NCBI RefSeq assembly: GCF_001477655.1
Contig: NZ_CP011266.1
Span: forward strand, 124,001 to 188,000
From: Methanobrevibacter millerae
Lineage (GTDB): Archaea > Methanobacteriota > Methanobacteria > Methanobacteriales > Methanobacteriaceae
Length of the DNA: 64,000 nucleotides
Direction of reading: 5' to 3'
In this document: in pieces, positions 56,701 to 61,642 of the stretch
Layout of the letters: each line of letters begins with the position of its first letter
How positions within the stretch are numbered: the first letter of the stretch is position 1
Notes under the pieces: generated by a model
The model's input: only the letters and a program-made list of their open reading frames with translations
Told to the model about the DNA's origin: nothing
Database searches by the model: none
Position numbers and translations under genes: made by a program

Positions 56701-57698
56701 TAACTAAATATTATCATGGATCTGAAAGGTTGGTTGTTACTATTAAAGACTTTGATGGTAATCCTGTTGTTAACAAGTCTGTATCTTTCTCTATTAATGG
56801 AAGGGACTATACAAGAAATACTGATGCTAATGGTAGTGCCAGTATTGCTCTTGGATTGAATAGTGGTGTATACAATGCTACTGTGGTTGTTGATAAGATG
56901 ACTTTCAATCCTGTTGTAACTATTTTACCATCTGTTAATGGTACTGATGTTTTCAAGGTTTATAAGAATGGTACTCAGTACTTTGCTACTTTCCGTGACA
57001 GTCAAGGAAACTACCTTCCTGATGGTACTGTTGTTACTTTCAACATTAATGGTGTAATGTATGAACGTAAAATATCTGGTAATTTTGGTCTTGCAAGATT
57101 GAACATCAACTTGATAGAGGGTAAATATATTATTACTGCTATTAATCCGGTTACTGGTGAAAAAGCGGCGAATAATGTTACTGTATTTTCTAGAATTATT
57201 GAGAATAGGGATATTACTAAGTACTATAGAAATGCGACTCAATATACTGCTAAGATTATTGGTGATGATGGTAAAGCTGTTGGTGCTGGTGTTGAAGTAA
57301 CATTTAATATTAATGGTGTTTTCTACACTCGTACTACTGATGCTTCTGGTGTTGTTAAACTTAATTTGAACTTGGGACCTGGTGATTATATAATCACTGC
57401 AGAGTATGCTGGTTGTAAGGTTTCAAATAAAGTTAAGGTTTTACCTACCCTTTCTGCTAGGGATATTTCAATGAGATATCGTGATGGAACTAAATTTGTT
57501 GCTTCAGTCCTTGATGGTCAGGGTAAACCGTATGCCGGTCAGACTGTTCAGTTTAATGTGAATGGTGTGTTCTATAATAGGGTATCTGATGCTAATGGTC
57601 AGGCTATCTTAAATATTAACTTGCCGGTTGGTAAATATATCATTACTTCTAGTTATAATGGTATTAATGTTGCAAACACAATAACTATTTCTGGTTGA
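38748..57698 (+). CDS. Giant Ig-repeat adhesin-like protein, 6316 residues
   Basis: One continuous 19-kb frame. Signal peptide at about 1-31 (LIIFALILCVFISLSAVSA), a Ser/Asn/Thr-rich segment, and a unique domain at about 113-245 rich in Trp and Tyr (DSWTYSWGTDTLSWNY). Then come some 60 or more Ig-like repeats (about 246-5975) with ATGTVTITVNGK.Y and YSGDDKYN cores, broken once by an Ala/Pro/Val-rich linker near residues 3520-3620. Four ~85-residue repeats (about 5978-6316) of the KYY.NGTQY...FNINGVFY...LNINL type end the protein. There is no C-terminal membrane helix, so it is exported and probably held by its terminal repeats. ATG 38748 lacks a clear ribosome site; TTG 38757 is an alternative. 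It is probably a wall-spanning fibre or adhesin with unknown ligand. Confidence 0.9.
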   Translation: MGVLCINSKGKLIIFALILCVFISLSAVSAADNSTDDVISISNSNQNVEIQQTAVESTSVENTTSNDEAVTVSANGENTSNESNDENVILTDEDLKEMGIVLKEPLLGVSIGDEDLLGDSWTYSWGTDTLSWNYVSVHLTSNLHTSTHGSLRSISESPGYFKIGSKKSTTSYAGVEIKNGQGYWTWNLYMNDAGLTPGQEYTITYFCHMNYKNDKSQSWDVHNGQDAPTSTVTIPLISTTSTCSASGTSYEYGSNSPVTLSGTVGGIVSKFASSKTVKIYRDNSYYTSVSTDNSGSWSFKIPTTSANAGSHSYYAYYEQSTYYYASASSTITVTTNAGTPAITLERTNVSSEYPGKQKVKVTVKNQKGDALSNVQVKGVGSSLNVNGVTAADGTVTFTVDNLTVGTYNDWVFSTSPIKSGNIVNYIATSKQLPSFTISKATPNFAPYFDKNYIEYWDDVTIIGDIAKAGDHYATGTVTVSDGERTGSYYLKESDEGHFEVTLRNLNVGNNKEFTVQYDGDDYYKDSIKKIYQTVNPRPVNVTLYRATPYNSMYGDKITVTGKVIYPTTASKPVGTVSVTVGGVKGTGTLDENSEFTLDIIGAQPGSYTQGVEVYYSPVGDNNYKSGEPQTLSFDKINIIKYRPTITASLTNGAYYFNGHVTVNGSVQGLVGDQYYKPKGFVYLYMDGDDTNIVGKYELNGVEDTYTINVNALTVGEHYFDVYYEGDDYYLNNIISTDKFTVASVPVDFKIEPANGYYNGSGPSASVLVNVTPRYGGVPPIGYIEVSLPDGSRKWTQELVNGSARVGITKLGVGTYEGLIVSYVSQNPNYDDTVSDQTTGFIIYQGNPNFLIDAPSIGYGQDGYIYIRIQNDATGIVTVSGLGAETLEFNITEGNKTFKVVAPQAGSYNLTGEYSGDQNYTSASADTMFYIERPGAHIGIDVSDIMYGKDAEIEFSIYSSSAMTDIATKARGSIQVFGLNNDSGYEVEIINGKGYLSVSNLTIGAYNIVAVYSGDNDLQGSVAVKKFYVNGLKSDVIITLNASSINVGDDLLVTVNVDETLNDPIYLYIDGNKYGVIVAEDGKAVFTVSGLKSGNHVLNASYLQNDAFQGNSNSTNVSVSKMDVDYDIELVADNQRNIMFTINVQDDVSGTIKIIGESRKYTLAIEDGLAELIIPSSGGVFEFNITYAGDDKYNPFNTTRTIDTTKVSNYDMGIVNTPASYNLPIDINVTLPTIFDGKTIKLTFEGKTYTQTLNNGVASFKDITVKSTGSALAVAEFEGTTEYFGRIVNKTIEINPAEFDLEIVTPEIIYVGDNIVINVTVPSGVKKVNISVNGKTEEVDVSKGYVINDIDEGEYYVTASFAGDISYAYEVNSTSFNVIKKDTIVDINIDAKKHGEKTIIEITLDENISGLLLVDVDGNQYLYANLTTNVVRIEDAGFESGSHVLHAKYIGDRKFNANSSQAEFFIDKNYDYDINVSLNEQRIINGSTVPVIAGSDLVFSVDVPGDATGKLTIKISNDTDTVFIKELTLPTNLAITTIPNPGLYKLEVIYSGNDDYNKSSRVFNLNVTPSNIISKVDFNTTRPIYLVNDSSVLGVTGNIVNTPIKVYIDGTYVNDVTLDSTGNGTIILPGLSAGKHTVSLTFEGNDEYTVLNALTTIDVEKHDSSVKVDIENVDKIRVGDNVLINVEASGNGTVTLVVLGTNYARNYTVNLKNGKAQVLTYNDMLNGRYSVDVIYSGDDYYSGSTNDTFFFVRAKMASELEFDIPTILANESSVIGMEANFNEGELKVYIDGKLQDQKALIENHVGNIYLPALNEGIHTLMVVYDGDDEFNNVTKVFDINVKYHDSNIKVSVDKSKIFVDDVAIIKIELPEGATGVVLITAGNDKYHLEVTDVISYYSIPNLANGTYEVNAKYLGNGVYASSNDTVIIEVYKVSDYLIDVVSSPIVNDSSDVTVTLPEDAKGTVSIRVNNKTFTGKLLGGQTVIKVTGLLDGDNNFTVYYPGDDKYTDSEYSGVISVDGTHIETSLVVSASEIYVGDDGVITVTLPRDATGVVSINIGGKNYAIILNNGVGTLSIPNLAYGTYNVTATYNGDSKYSAVSNKTVFKVIKKLPVMDIVAGDVDAGANNKVTVSVPVDATGAIIINVNGTEYVAEIKNGVAEFNVVTTISGVYNVVATYNGDAKYLNNTFTTTFAAAKVNSTIDVVIPNAEIGKNVTITVNTPSDATGTVTITVNGKEFTTSVNNGKAVFSVLVGLFDDYTVDVKYSGDAKYNEASTAGVISTFKANTTISVVANDVYVGDNAVVDVTLANDASGSVTIFINGKKYVVPVNDGVVSLPVSKLSEGDYEVNVIYSGDAKYNGIEGDTTFKVSKHETPIDVNVSDISVNDAAVIVVSVPDDIAGSLTINVDGTDYSKEINNGQATLTINDLPAGEHTVTVTYGGNDKYVMNTTSAVFNVDKLASELSVIVNDINVGAKAAVTVTVPAGATGTVTVTVNGKNYTETIDNDKAEFTIDAIDVSGNYPVVASYSGDDKYVGNSTTVEFAVSKYVLAPTVSSTVIGDDNKANITVGNLSDASGNVIISVGSANYSAPIDGAKAVVEVSGLVNEANDIVISYAGDSKYESFVNNAQVTRDGKVKLAPSIIVLADEGVADKPIKVLVILPADATGKVTITVNGKDYETTDIAHGIATFSDVIIPVSGEFSVNASYSGNDKYLTAANSTTTNIDKVNSTIRVDDIAIKVGENAVIKVVLPADANGTVTITVNGKTETIDVVAGEPVELSVSDLESGNYDVDVTYSGNGKYNANSTTATITVDKNALDIKVDVSNIDAGEKASISVTVPSDVTGTVVVSVNGKNYKLTPSNGVASVKVANLGAGEYTVVASYAGDDKYAAGSDNASFKVNGLNTELDISVDGDVVARGDVVITVGVDKTDATGTITIKFNGAELTSDIVDGKAVFNTTLGIAGQHDLTAIYSGDAKYNSVEKTQVIDVAKLTPTITVDAEDIKYGEMAVVVNLPGDVTGSVKLTIGSEFEDTANVVGGKATFEIFDLPIGSKVLNIAYSGDDYYGELNDDTNSFEVTHAMFTPTINAHLNVDGTKSDMKIYVPHDLTGTLDVIVGNKEFNGLTIDEDEGTAVILASQLAGVEGNEFTIKHAGDAKYEPVEYSGVITGEGSKLNATINIVAENTVIGENATISVTVPYEATGSVTIKVNGKEYTKEIVKGKVVFSVLADVAGEVNVDASYDGDSFFLESSNSTTFNVAKLTTAVDIDAKDIKVGEDAVITVTVNDQATGSVTITVGGKDYTENVDNGVAKFTVSNLTGGVKEITAKYNGDSKYGENTTSISINVTRETVTPVVDANLTDDGNKSEIVIDMPEDATGNVTVNVGNKTFEVPIVDGKVIIPKDNLTDADGNNITVMYPGDDKYGPMNITGNITEDGTKLNPTISVEAGDVVAGENAVIIVNVMDNAQGSVTITVDSKNYTKDVVDGKAVFDDIVINKFGDYEVIATFNGDSRYYAATNKTTFHVNKTNADIKIDVKIKVNVNTGSGVLGDNNLNTPLSFSAVPKLNAVRPLSVPVLNAVAEDGDVDVAGNDGVVAAPVNAAPADEVLKAPVNIDDIVDNHEITLGDNVTVSVTLPDDATGSLTISVDGNNVYENTSVAGGEIAYTIDDLTLGEHTIVVYYSGDDKYNENTTSVIVTVKKKTVEIGVSVEKSVVNSNETQKITVTLPENTKGTLTVTVGDDIFIRNIDGERFVTFEEGGLDAGNYNVTVEYELDDDTYEIATANASYEVICVDPKLDVSITENLKVDDTIVITVTLPKDASGEVHLWLTYPNGTVEKDGKDVVNGKVTFEYPASQAGDYKIEIQYDGDAKYNKATFEDSVNVAKLNTTIGVSVDEDNVITVSVLDDVTGTITINVGGKDYTETIDGGKAVFDIGELAAKTYTVDVSYSGDDRYNVNSTSAEITILKLNTTIEASDASGKVDEKIIVKVTLNKDTVGVVTITVDGTSYVGTISNGVADVEITGLANGTYDADVVYDGSDRFNGNSTKITVEVFKVESSLTITASDNIVAGNNVTITVTAPKDATGDITITVDGKDYTNATNNGVAVFSVPVTKSGPLTVKASYSGDDKYIKSDKTETFTASKMNSTIEATDAKINVGEDVVITVTLPEDATGTVTVNVNGQDYSTTTIEKGVAKVTIPNLDADEYVAAVSYSGDDKYNGNSTAVSIVVEKLNATLNILPKDITVGQKESITVSVPVDATGKITVTVDGKNYILTPVNGKATVNIRDLAAGEYDVSAVFAGDDNYASVSNVSSFKVSKLDNPISIDVGDIKAGEDAVITVSVDSGATGNITISVDGKEYTNVTEYGVATFTVSGLGNGSYVVDAKYLEDDKYLGNSTQKSFACEKQNIVPNVTAKLDDEGNKSEIEIQMPEGATGNVTVTVGNKTFDVPIGPDGKVVIPKDNLTDADGNNFTVSYPGDDNYAPFNITGDITKDGAKINATLVVSAEDSVVGETTNITVTLPEDATGEVEVFVNDDSIGKKDLVGGKAVFTTDKLDKAGDASVKAVYTGSDKYAVVENTTKFNVAKAASTIDMDAGDIKVGKTATITVTVPKEIGEVTLNVNGTDYTNTTENGVAVFNVDGLKAGNYTVVVSHVESANYLANSNSTVFNVLKLDVPANVTAELDNDGNKSEIEIQMPEGATGNVTVTVGNKTFEVPIGPDGKVVIPKDNLTDADGNNFTVSYPGDDNYAPFNITGDITKDGAKINATLIVSAEDGVAGDKTTVTVKLPSDVKGTVKIVVNNKEYAPTSINDGIAVFDDVSIDTIGDVEVKASFTGDDKYYGVENSTTFLAVGKDTPITAESTSPVYLGQEITIIAELPDSAVGSVVLKDEDGNVIATNDSVGGEATFKFEATVGGEHTYTVEYAGSSIHLANSTTVVVTVNKKQLDPISAEASQNPINSNESQIITVTFPEEVNGTVTVTVGNDSYIVNVDNANSVDVTLNPLDAGDYTANVLFESDNYDDVTTTVGFTVEAIDPEISITAPDSVSAGENATIVVNLPEDATGNVTLNVNGTEYNATVENGKAVFSVPVGEAGLYYVNATYLGDGKYNAVKSQSGFEAVSSYVDVVAENVTIKVGEDALVTVTLPKDATGDVIFVVNGQNYINNTIVDGVATYSIPNLAYGNYTVDITYSGDKKYALNTTSCDIEVVKNDVAFDPTTSPIFVGDDAVISVVLPDDATGTVTVTIGDDNYIGRVTGGITNVTVPGLANRTYNAVVVYSGDGKYNANTSSVDIAVSKISDYNMVIENEDSIVAGESTELTITLPEDVNGEITVRVNGKEQKVNVKDGKATVVVDNVVKGENTVEVSYPGDDKYNPLTNSSKFNADAVPADISLAKDVIPAGENLVIELPDDATGTVTVSSGGQSMTVPVKDGKAVIPTKNLPAGKYPVEITYNGDDKYAAVSIEDTVYLQSDNYSLNVVANDIFIGEDGIITVNLPNDASGIVFVTVDGVEYNASINYGVANVVVPGLALGEHSVSVKYPGDKTYTSKSNSTTFNVVKYDPEISLDKNTVKKGENLVITLPDDATGTVTATIGGKTISAPVKDGKAIISTKDVPAGAYPAKFTYSGDGKYNARDLSQNVKVQTDDYSIVVSAKDINVGDKATVTVTLPGDATGSVSIVVGGKTYTAPINNGKATLDVSGLTKGTYTVSVTYAGNDKYLSKSNSTSFNVKALDPSIAVADDSVKQGEDLVVELPKDATGTVTATIGGKTISVPVKDGKALIPTKDIAPGKYPAKLSYSGDSKYNAKDVTANVNVEAKTIDDYSIVVSAKDINAGEKATITVTLPGDATGSVSIVVGGKTYTAPINNGKATLDVSGLAKGTYTVTASYPGNDKYSAKSNTTSFNVKALDPSVKIADDTVKQGGNLVVELPKDATGTVTATIGGKTFTAPVKDGKAVIPIKGVPVGTYDAKVTYSGDDKYGPKEVSDKVTVMDLNIEVPDVTKYYHGSERLVVTIKDFDGNPVVNKSVSFSINGRDYTRNTDANGSASIALGLNSGVYNATVVVDKMTFNPVVTILPSVNGTDVFKVYKNGTQYFATFRDSQGNYLPDGTVVTFNINGVMYERKISGNFGLARLNINLIEGKYIITAINPVTGEKAANNVTVFSRIIENRDITKYYRNATQYTAKIIGDDGKAVGAGVEVTFNINGVFYTRTTDASGVVKLNLNLGPGDYIITAEYAGCKVSNKVKVLPTLSARDISMRYRDGTKFVASVLDGQGKPYAGQTVQFNVNGVFYNRVSDANGQAILNINLPVGKYIITSSYNGINVANTITISG
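49315..49600 (+). other. Linker dividing the Ig-like repeat array
   Basis: About 95 codons lacking the Ig pattern and rich in Ala, Pro, Val and Asp (TPLSFSAVPKLNAVRPLSV; APVNAAPADEVLKAPVNI). It separates about 40 upstream from about 27 downstream Ig-like repeats. Confidence 0.7.
51975..53018 (+). repeat. Near-identical 246-bp blocks 798 bp apart
   Basis: 51975-52220 and 52773-53018 are the same except for one noticed base (Asp versus Glu codon after the AATAAGACTTTTGA stretch). The bases between differ freely. An older, diverged relative lies at about 48820-49040. Confidence 0.9.
55641..56370 (+). repeat. Near-identical Ig-repeat blocks 525 bp apart
   Basis: About 190 bp starting at 55641 recurs from 56166 with only a few changes, a spacing of 175 codons or two Ig-like domains. 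Confidence 0.8.
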
Positions 57699-57728
57699 GA
57701 TTAATATTCTCAACCCTTTTTTATTTTT
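57693..57728 (+). terminator. Hairpin terminator overlapping the stop codon
   Basis: GGTTGAGA (57693-57700) pairs perfectly with TCTCAACC (57708-57715) around a 7-base loop, followed by T-tracts. The TGA stop (57696-57698) lies in the stem. Confidence 0.75.
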
Positions 57729-58076
57729 TAATATCTAATTATTGATTTGTTGTTTTATTATTTTGGTACTTGTTTTATTATTTTTAATTATTTTTAGGTT
57801 TGTTTTTTAAATTTTTGTTTTGTCATGTTTTTGTTATTACCTTTTCTTGTGACATAGAGATTACTTTTCAAAAAGATGCACTGGTAGAAAAAACCCATTT
57901 AAGTTTCAATGATATAAACTTATTTTTACTGATTTCTAAAATAAAATTGAATATTTTTCATTTATCGTAATGTTTAATTAAGATAAATTATATAAGTTAT
58001 TGTCATATAATGACTTTTAGTTAAAGTTTTTATATTTATTATTTAATACAAATGAATTTAAGGAGAATACTAATTT
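57729..58076. other. Intergenic region before the 1174-residue adhesin
   Basis: About 350 AT-rich bases. I see a TATA-like TTTATATTTA near 58028-58037, a short palindrome GTCAT-ATA-ATGAC at 58002-58014 just upstream of it, and the ribosome site AGGAGA at 58061-58066. The segment 57850-57930 is less AT-rich but holds no recognisable gene. Confidence 0.45.
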
Positions 58077-61000
58077 ATGAAATATAGATATTTATCCATA
58101 TTTTTATTGGTATTGGTATTATCTATCGGTGCTGTTTGTGCACAAGATAACGTTACAGATGTAGATTTAATATCTCAAAGTAGTAATGATGTTATCTCTG
58201 TAGATAGTAATATCGATATTAAACAAGCTAATGAGTCTAGTACTCAAGAGGAAATCCACATCAATGATGCAAATTATGCTGATTATTTTGATGAGGATGG
58301 TAAGATGAACAGTAATATTTCTGATGGTTCAATTTTATACATTGGAGATGTTACAAATAAAACTTTTATTGTGGATAAGGTTGTAACCATATCTCCAGAC
58401 AATACTTCAAACATTATCGATTCTAAATTCTCTTTCGTTGATGGAAGTGATATGTCTTTAATTAATGGTTTAACTTTTAATAATGCTGACATTGGAGCCA
58501 TTACTGTTAATAATGCTTCAGATATTTTAATTTCTAATAACATTATTAATATTAATGCAGCGGGAAATGTAACTGAATTTGCTATTTTGGCACAAGTTGC
58601 TAAAAATTTAATCGTTTCAAGCAATGAAATTTACTTTACTGGAAAGACTGATGGTTATGCTCCAGCAAATGCTGTTCGTGTCACTGAATCTGATAATGCG
58701 GTAATTGATGACAATATTTTAGAGATTAATATTCCTTCCTGTCCAGTAGGCTGGACTGAAATTCCTGCTGGATCAGGTAATTGGGTAAGCAGTCCTATTA
58801 GTGAAGGTGTTGTAATTTCAAATTCCAATAATATTTCATTTAGAAAAAACACTGTCAAATTAAATGCTACTGATGTTATTGGCGATTATGATACAATTTA
58901 TGTTGTAGACATTAATGACTGTAGTGATGCAATTGTTGCAGACAGTGAAATTACTGCTAACGGCCATTCATACATTTACGGATTAATCATATCTGGTGAT
59001 AACTTTAATGTCACTAACAATACCATAAGCACTATTTCCGATACTTATTATGCTGATGGTATTGATGTTGAAGGTCCTGCAACTGGTATCGTTGAATCTA
59101 ATGTTGTAACTGTTTCAGCTCCTGCCTCTGCTTATGGTATTTATGCTGCAATGTCCAACGGTAATGTTAGTGTGGATTATAAAGATAACATTATTAATGC
59201 TGATGCTTATGCCGCTTTCGGTATGGAAATGTCCGGAATTATATCTGATGTTTTAAATAATGTTATTACTGTACAAGGTAATTATACCACAGGTATTGCT
59301 ACCCGTATTACTGACGTTAATATTGCTGAGAATAATATTACCGCTAAAGGATCAGGTAAAGGTAATGAATCTATTTGGGATGGTTTTGGTGTTCAAAATG
59401 TTGGAATCAAGACAATTGATAATAATGCAATCATTGTGAACAATACCATTAATTCTAATGATAATGGTGTCAGTGCTTCCCGTGCTAATTTAACTGTAGG
59501 TTCTAATACTCTGGATGTTGTTGATACTGGTTCTGATGACTCTTATGGTATTTATGTTGTTGAGTCTAGTAATGTAGAAATTGACGAAAACGACATTACT
59601 TATGAAGGTCATACCAATGGTACTTTTGTTAACAATGCTATGTATATTGGAGATTCTGCTATTTATGAAGTCTCTGGAAACAACTTCAATATAACTATTC
59701 CTTCTGCACCTGTTAATTGGGTAGAAATCCCTGCAGGCTCATGGAATTATGTAAGAATTGCAAGTTCTGAAGGTATTGTCTTTAATAATGATACAGGATT
59801 AAAGTTCAACGATAATAAAATTGATCTTACTGCTAGTGAGGCTATTGGAGATTATGATACTATCTATGTAATTGACTCTAACTGTGATGATGCAGTAATA
59901 AGTGGTAATGATGTCTTTGCTAATGGTAAAAGTTATATTTACGGATTAATCATTTCCGGAGAAAATTTAAATGTTTCAAACAATGATATCACGTCAATAT
60001 CTGATACTTATTATGCTAACGCTATTGATGTTGAAGGTCCTGCTTCAGGTTCATTCGATAACAATAATTTCACTGCTATATCTCCTGTTGTAGCTTATGG
60101 TATTTATTCATCCATGTCTGGTAGTGATGTAAACGCTACATATCATAACAATATCATTCGTGGTGAAGCTGATATTATCTACGGTATGGAATTGGCTGGA
60201 ACCAATGAAACTGTAACTGAAAACACTATTGAATTGGACGGTAATAAAACCATGGGTATTGCAGGTAAATCCAGTACTTTAAATATTGCAAACAACGAAA
60301 TTAAAGCTTTAGGTAAAAACTTAGGAAACACTACCTTATGGGAATCATTTGAACCTGAAACCGTTGGTGTTAAAATCATTGGTGGAAATGCTACTGTTTA
60401 TGGTAACAACATTAAATCTAACGGTACATCTGCTGTAAATGTAACTACTACTAATGCTAGCGTTACTTACAATTATTTGGTAAGTAATGAATCATTCGGT
60501 GATGCATCTGTTTATTTCGATGGAAATGCAACAGTTCATGATAACCTTCCGGATTATGACGCATTTTTAGAAACTGAAGATGTAATAATGTATTATAAAA
60601 ACGGAACCCGTTTCATTGCTAATTTAGTTAACTTCTATGGTGAACCTCTCGCAAATATGACTATTACATTTACTATAAATGGTGTTGATTATAATAGAAC
60701 AACCGATGAAAACGGTACTGCAAGCATGGCTATTAATCTCCCATCTGGAGAGTATGAAGTAATCACCACATTTGATCCGGGCTATAATAAAACTCCAACT
60801 GTAAATTCAAACAGTTTAACAGTTTTAACAACAGTATTCGGTGACGATTTGGTTAAAGTTTACAGAAACGAATCACAATACTATGCTACATTCGTGGATG
60901 GTCAAGGAAACCCATTGGCTAGTGGTACTGAAGTTAAATTCAATATTAATGGTGTATGGTATAACCGTAAAATCACTGAAAACGGTACTGCTAAATTAAA

Positions 61001-61601
61001 CATCAACTTACCTCAAGGTGAATATATAATTACTGCGGTCAATCCTGAAAATGGTGAAATGCATACCAATAACATTACTGTTTTATCTTCAATTACAGAC
61101 AACGCGGATTTAGTAAAATACTACAAAAATGATTCTCAATATGTTGTCACTGTTTTAGGTTCTGACGGTAATCCTGTTGGTGCTGGTGAAAATGTTACAT
61201 TCAATATTAATGGTGTAATGTACACTCGCCAAACTAATGCATCAGGTCAAGCTAAATTAAATATTAACTTGCAACCGGGTAACTATACCATTACTGCAGA
61301 GTATAACGGATGTAAAGTATCAAACAATATTGAAGTATTGCCTGTTTTAAGGGCAAATGACCTCGTTAAAAAATATGGTGTTTCCGATCAGTTCATAGCT
61401 TATTTGGTTGATGGTCAGGGTAAACCATTTGAAGGTCAAAATGTAACTTTCAATATTAACGGTGTGTTCTATAATAGATTAACTGATAGTGATGGTCGTG
61501 CTATTCTTAATATTAAATTAGGAGCAGCAATGGATACTTATATCATTACTTCCAGTTATAATGGATCCAGTATTTCAAATAAAATATCAGTTATTCCTTA
61601 A
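58077..61601 (+). CDS. Adhesin-like protein with NosD-type beta-helix and C-terminal wall-type repeats
   Basis: 1174 residues, ATG start with AGGAGA upstream. Signal peptide at 1-22 (YLSIFLLVLVLSIGAVCA), a short acidic segment, then a right-handed beta-helix (about 60-825) of NosD-like coils (NNTI...NNI). Two halves of it are a duplication with a 322-codon period: GDYDTIYV, SYIYGLIISG and DTYYA.(G/A)IDVEGPA recur in the same order. Four ~85-residue repeats (about 832-1174) end the protein and match those of the peptidase ALP and the 6316-residue ALP. There is no membrane tail. It is probably a wall-bound surface protein; a polysaccharide-binding or lyase role is possible for a beta-helix, but no catalytic residues can be assigned. 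Confidence 0.88.
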   Translation: MKYRYLSIFLLVLVLSIGAVCAQDNVTDVDLISQSSNDVISVDSNIDIKQANESSTQEEIHINDANYADYFDEDGKMNSNISDGSILYIGDVTNKTFIVDKVVTISPDNTSNIIDSKFSFVDGSDMSLINGLTFNNADIGAITVNNASDILISNNIININAAGNVTEFAILAQVAKNLIVSSNEIYFTGKTDGYAPANAVRVTESDNAVIDDNILEINIPSCPVGWTEIPAGSGNWVSSPISEGVVISNSNNISFRKNTVKLNATDVIGDYDTIYVVDINDCSDAIVADSEITANGHSYIYGLIISGDNFNVTNNTISTISDTYYADGIDVEGPATGIVESNVVTVSAPASAYGIYAAMSNGNVSVDYKDNIINADAYAAFGMEMSGIISDVLNNVITVQGNYTTGIATRITDVNIAENNITAKGSGKGNESIWDGFGVQNVGIKTIDNNAIIVNNTINSNDNGVSASRANLTVGSNTLDVVDTGSDDSYGIYVVESSNVEIDENDITYEGHTNGTFVNNAMYIGDSAIYEVSGNNFNITIPSAPVNWVEIPAGSWNYVRIASSEGIVFNNDTGLKFNDNKIDLTASEAIGDYDTIYVIDSNCDDAVISGNDVFANGKSYIYGLIISGENLNVSNNDITSISDTYYANAIDVEGPASGSFDNNNFTAISPVVAYGIYSSMSGSDVNATYHNNIIRGEADIIYGMELAGTNETVTENTIELDGNKTMGIAGKSSTLNIANNEIKALGKNLGNTTLWESFEPETVGVKIIGGNATVYGNNIKSNGTSAVNVTTTNASVTYNYLVSNESFGDASVYFDGNATVHDNLPDYDAFLETEDVIMYYKNGTRFIANLVNFYGEPLANMTITFTINGVDYNRTTDENGTASMAINLPSGEYEVITTFDPGYNKTPTVNSNSLTVLTTVFGDDLVKVYRNESQYYATFVDGQGNPLASGTEVKFNINGVWYNRKITENGTAKLNINLPQGEYIITAVNPENGEMHTNNITVLSSITDNADLVKYYKNDSQYVVTVLGSDGNPVGAGENVTFNINGVMYTRQTNASGQAKLNINLQPGNYTITAEYNGCKVSNNIEVLPVLRANDLVKKYGVSDQFIAYLVDGQGKPFEGQNVTFNINGVFYNRLTDSDGRAILNIKLGAAMDTYIITSSYNGSSISNKISVIP

Positions 61602-61639
61602 GGGGTTAAATTAACCTCTTAAACTTTTTATTTTTTTTA
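61600..61639 (+). terminator. Hairpin terminator at the stop codon
   Basis: AAGGGGTTAA (61600-61609) pairs with TTAACCTCTT (61611-61620), allowing one G-U pair, followed by T5 and T8 tracts. The stem starts within the TAA stop codon. Confidence 0.65.
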
Positions 61640-61642
61640 AAA

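Noticed and set aside
58002-58014. Short palindrome GTCAT-ATA-ATGAC as an operator
   Set aside because: Five-base arms are expected by chance in AT-rich spacers; it is mentioned only in the intergenic entry.
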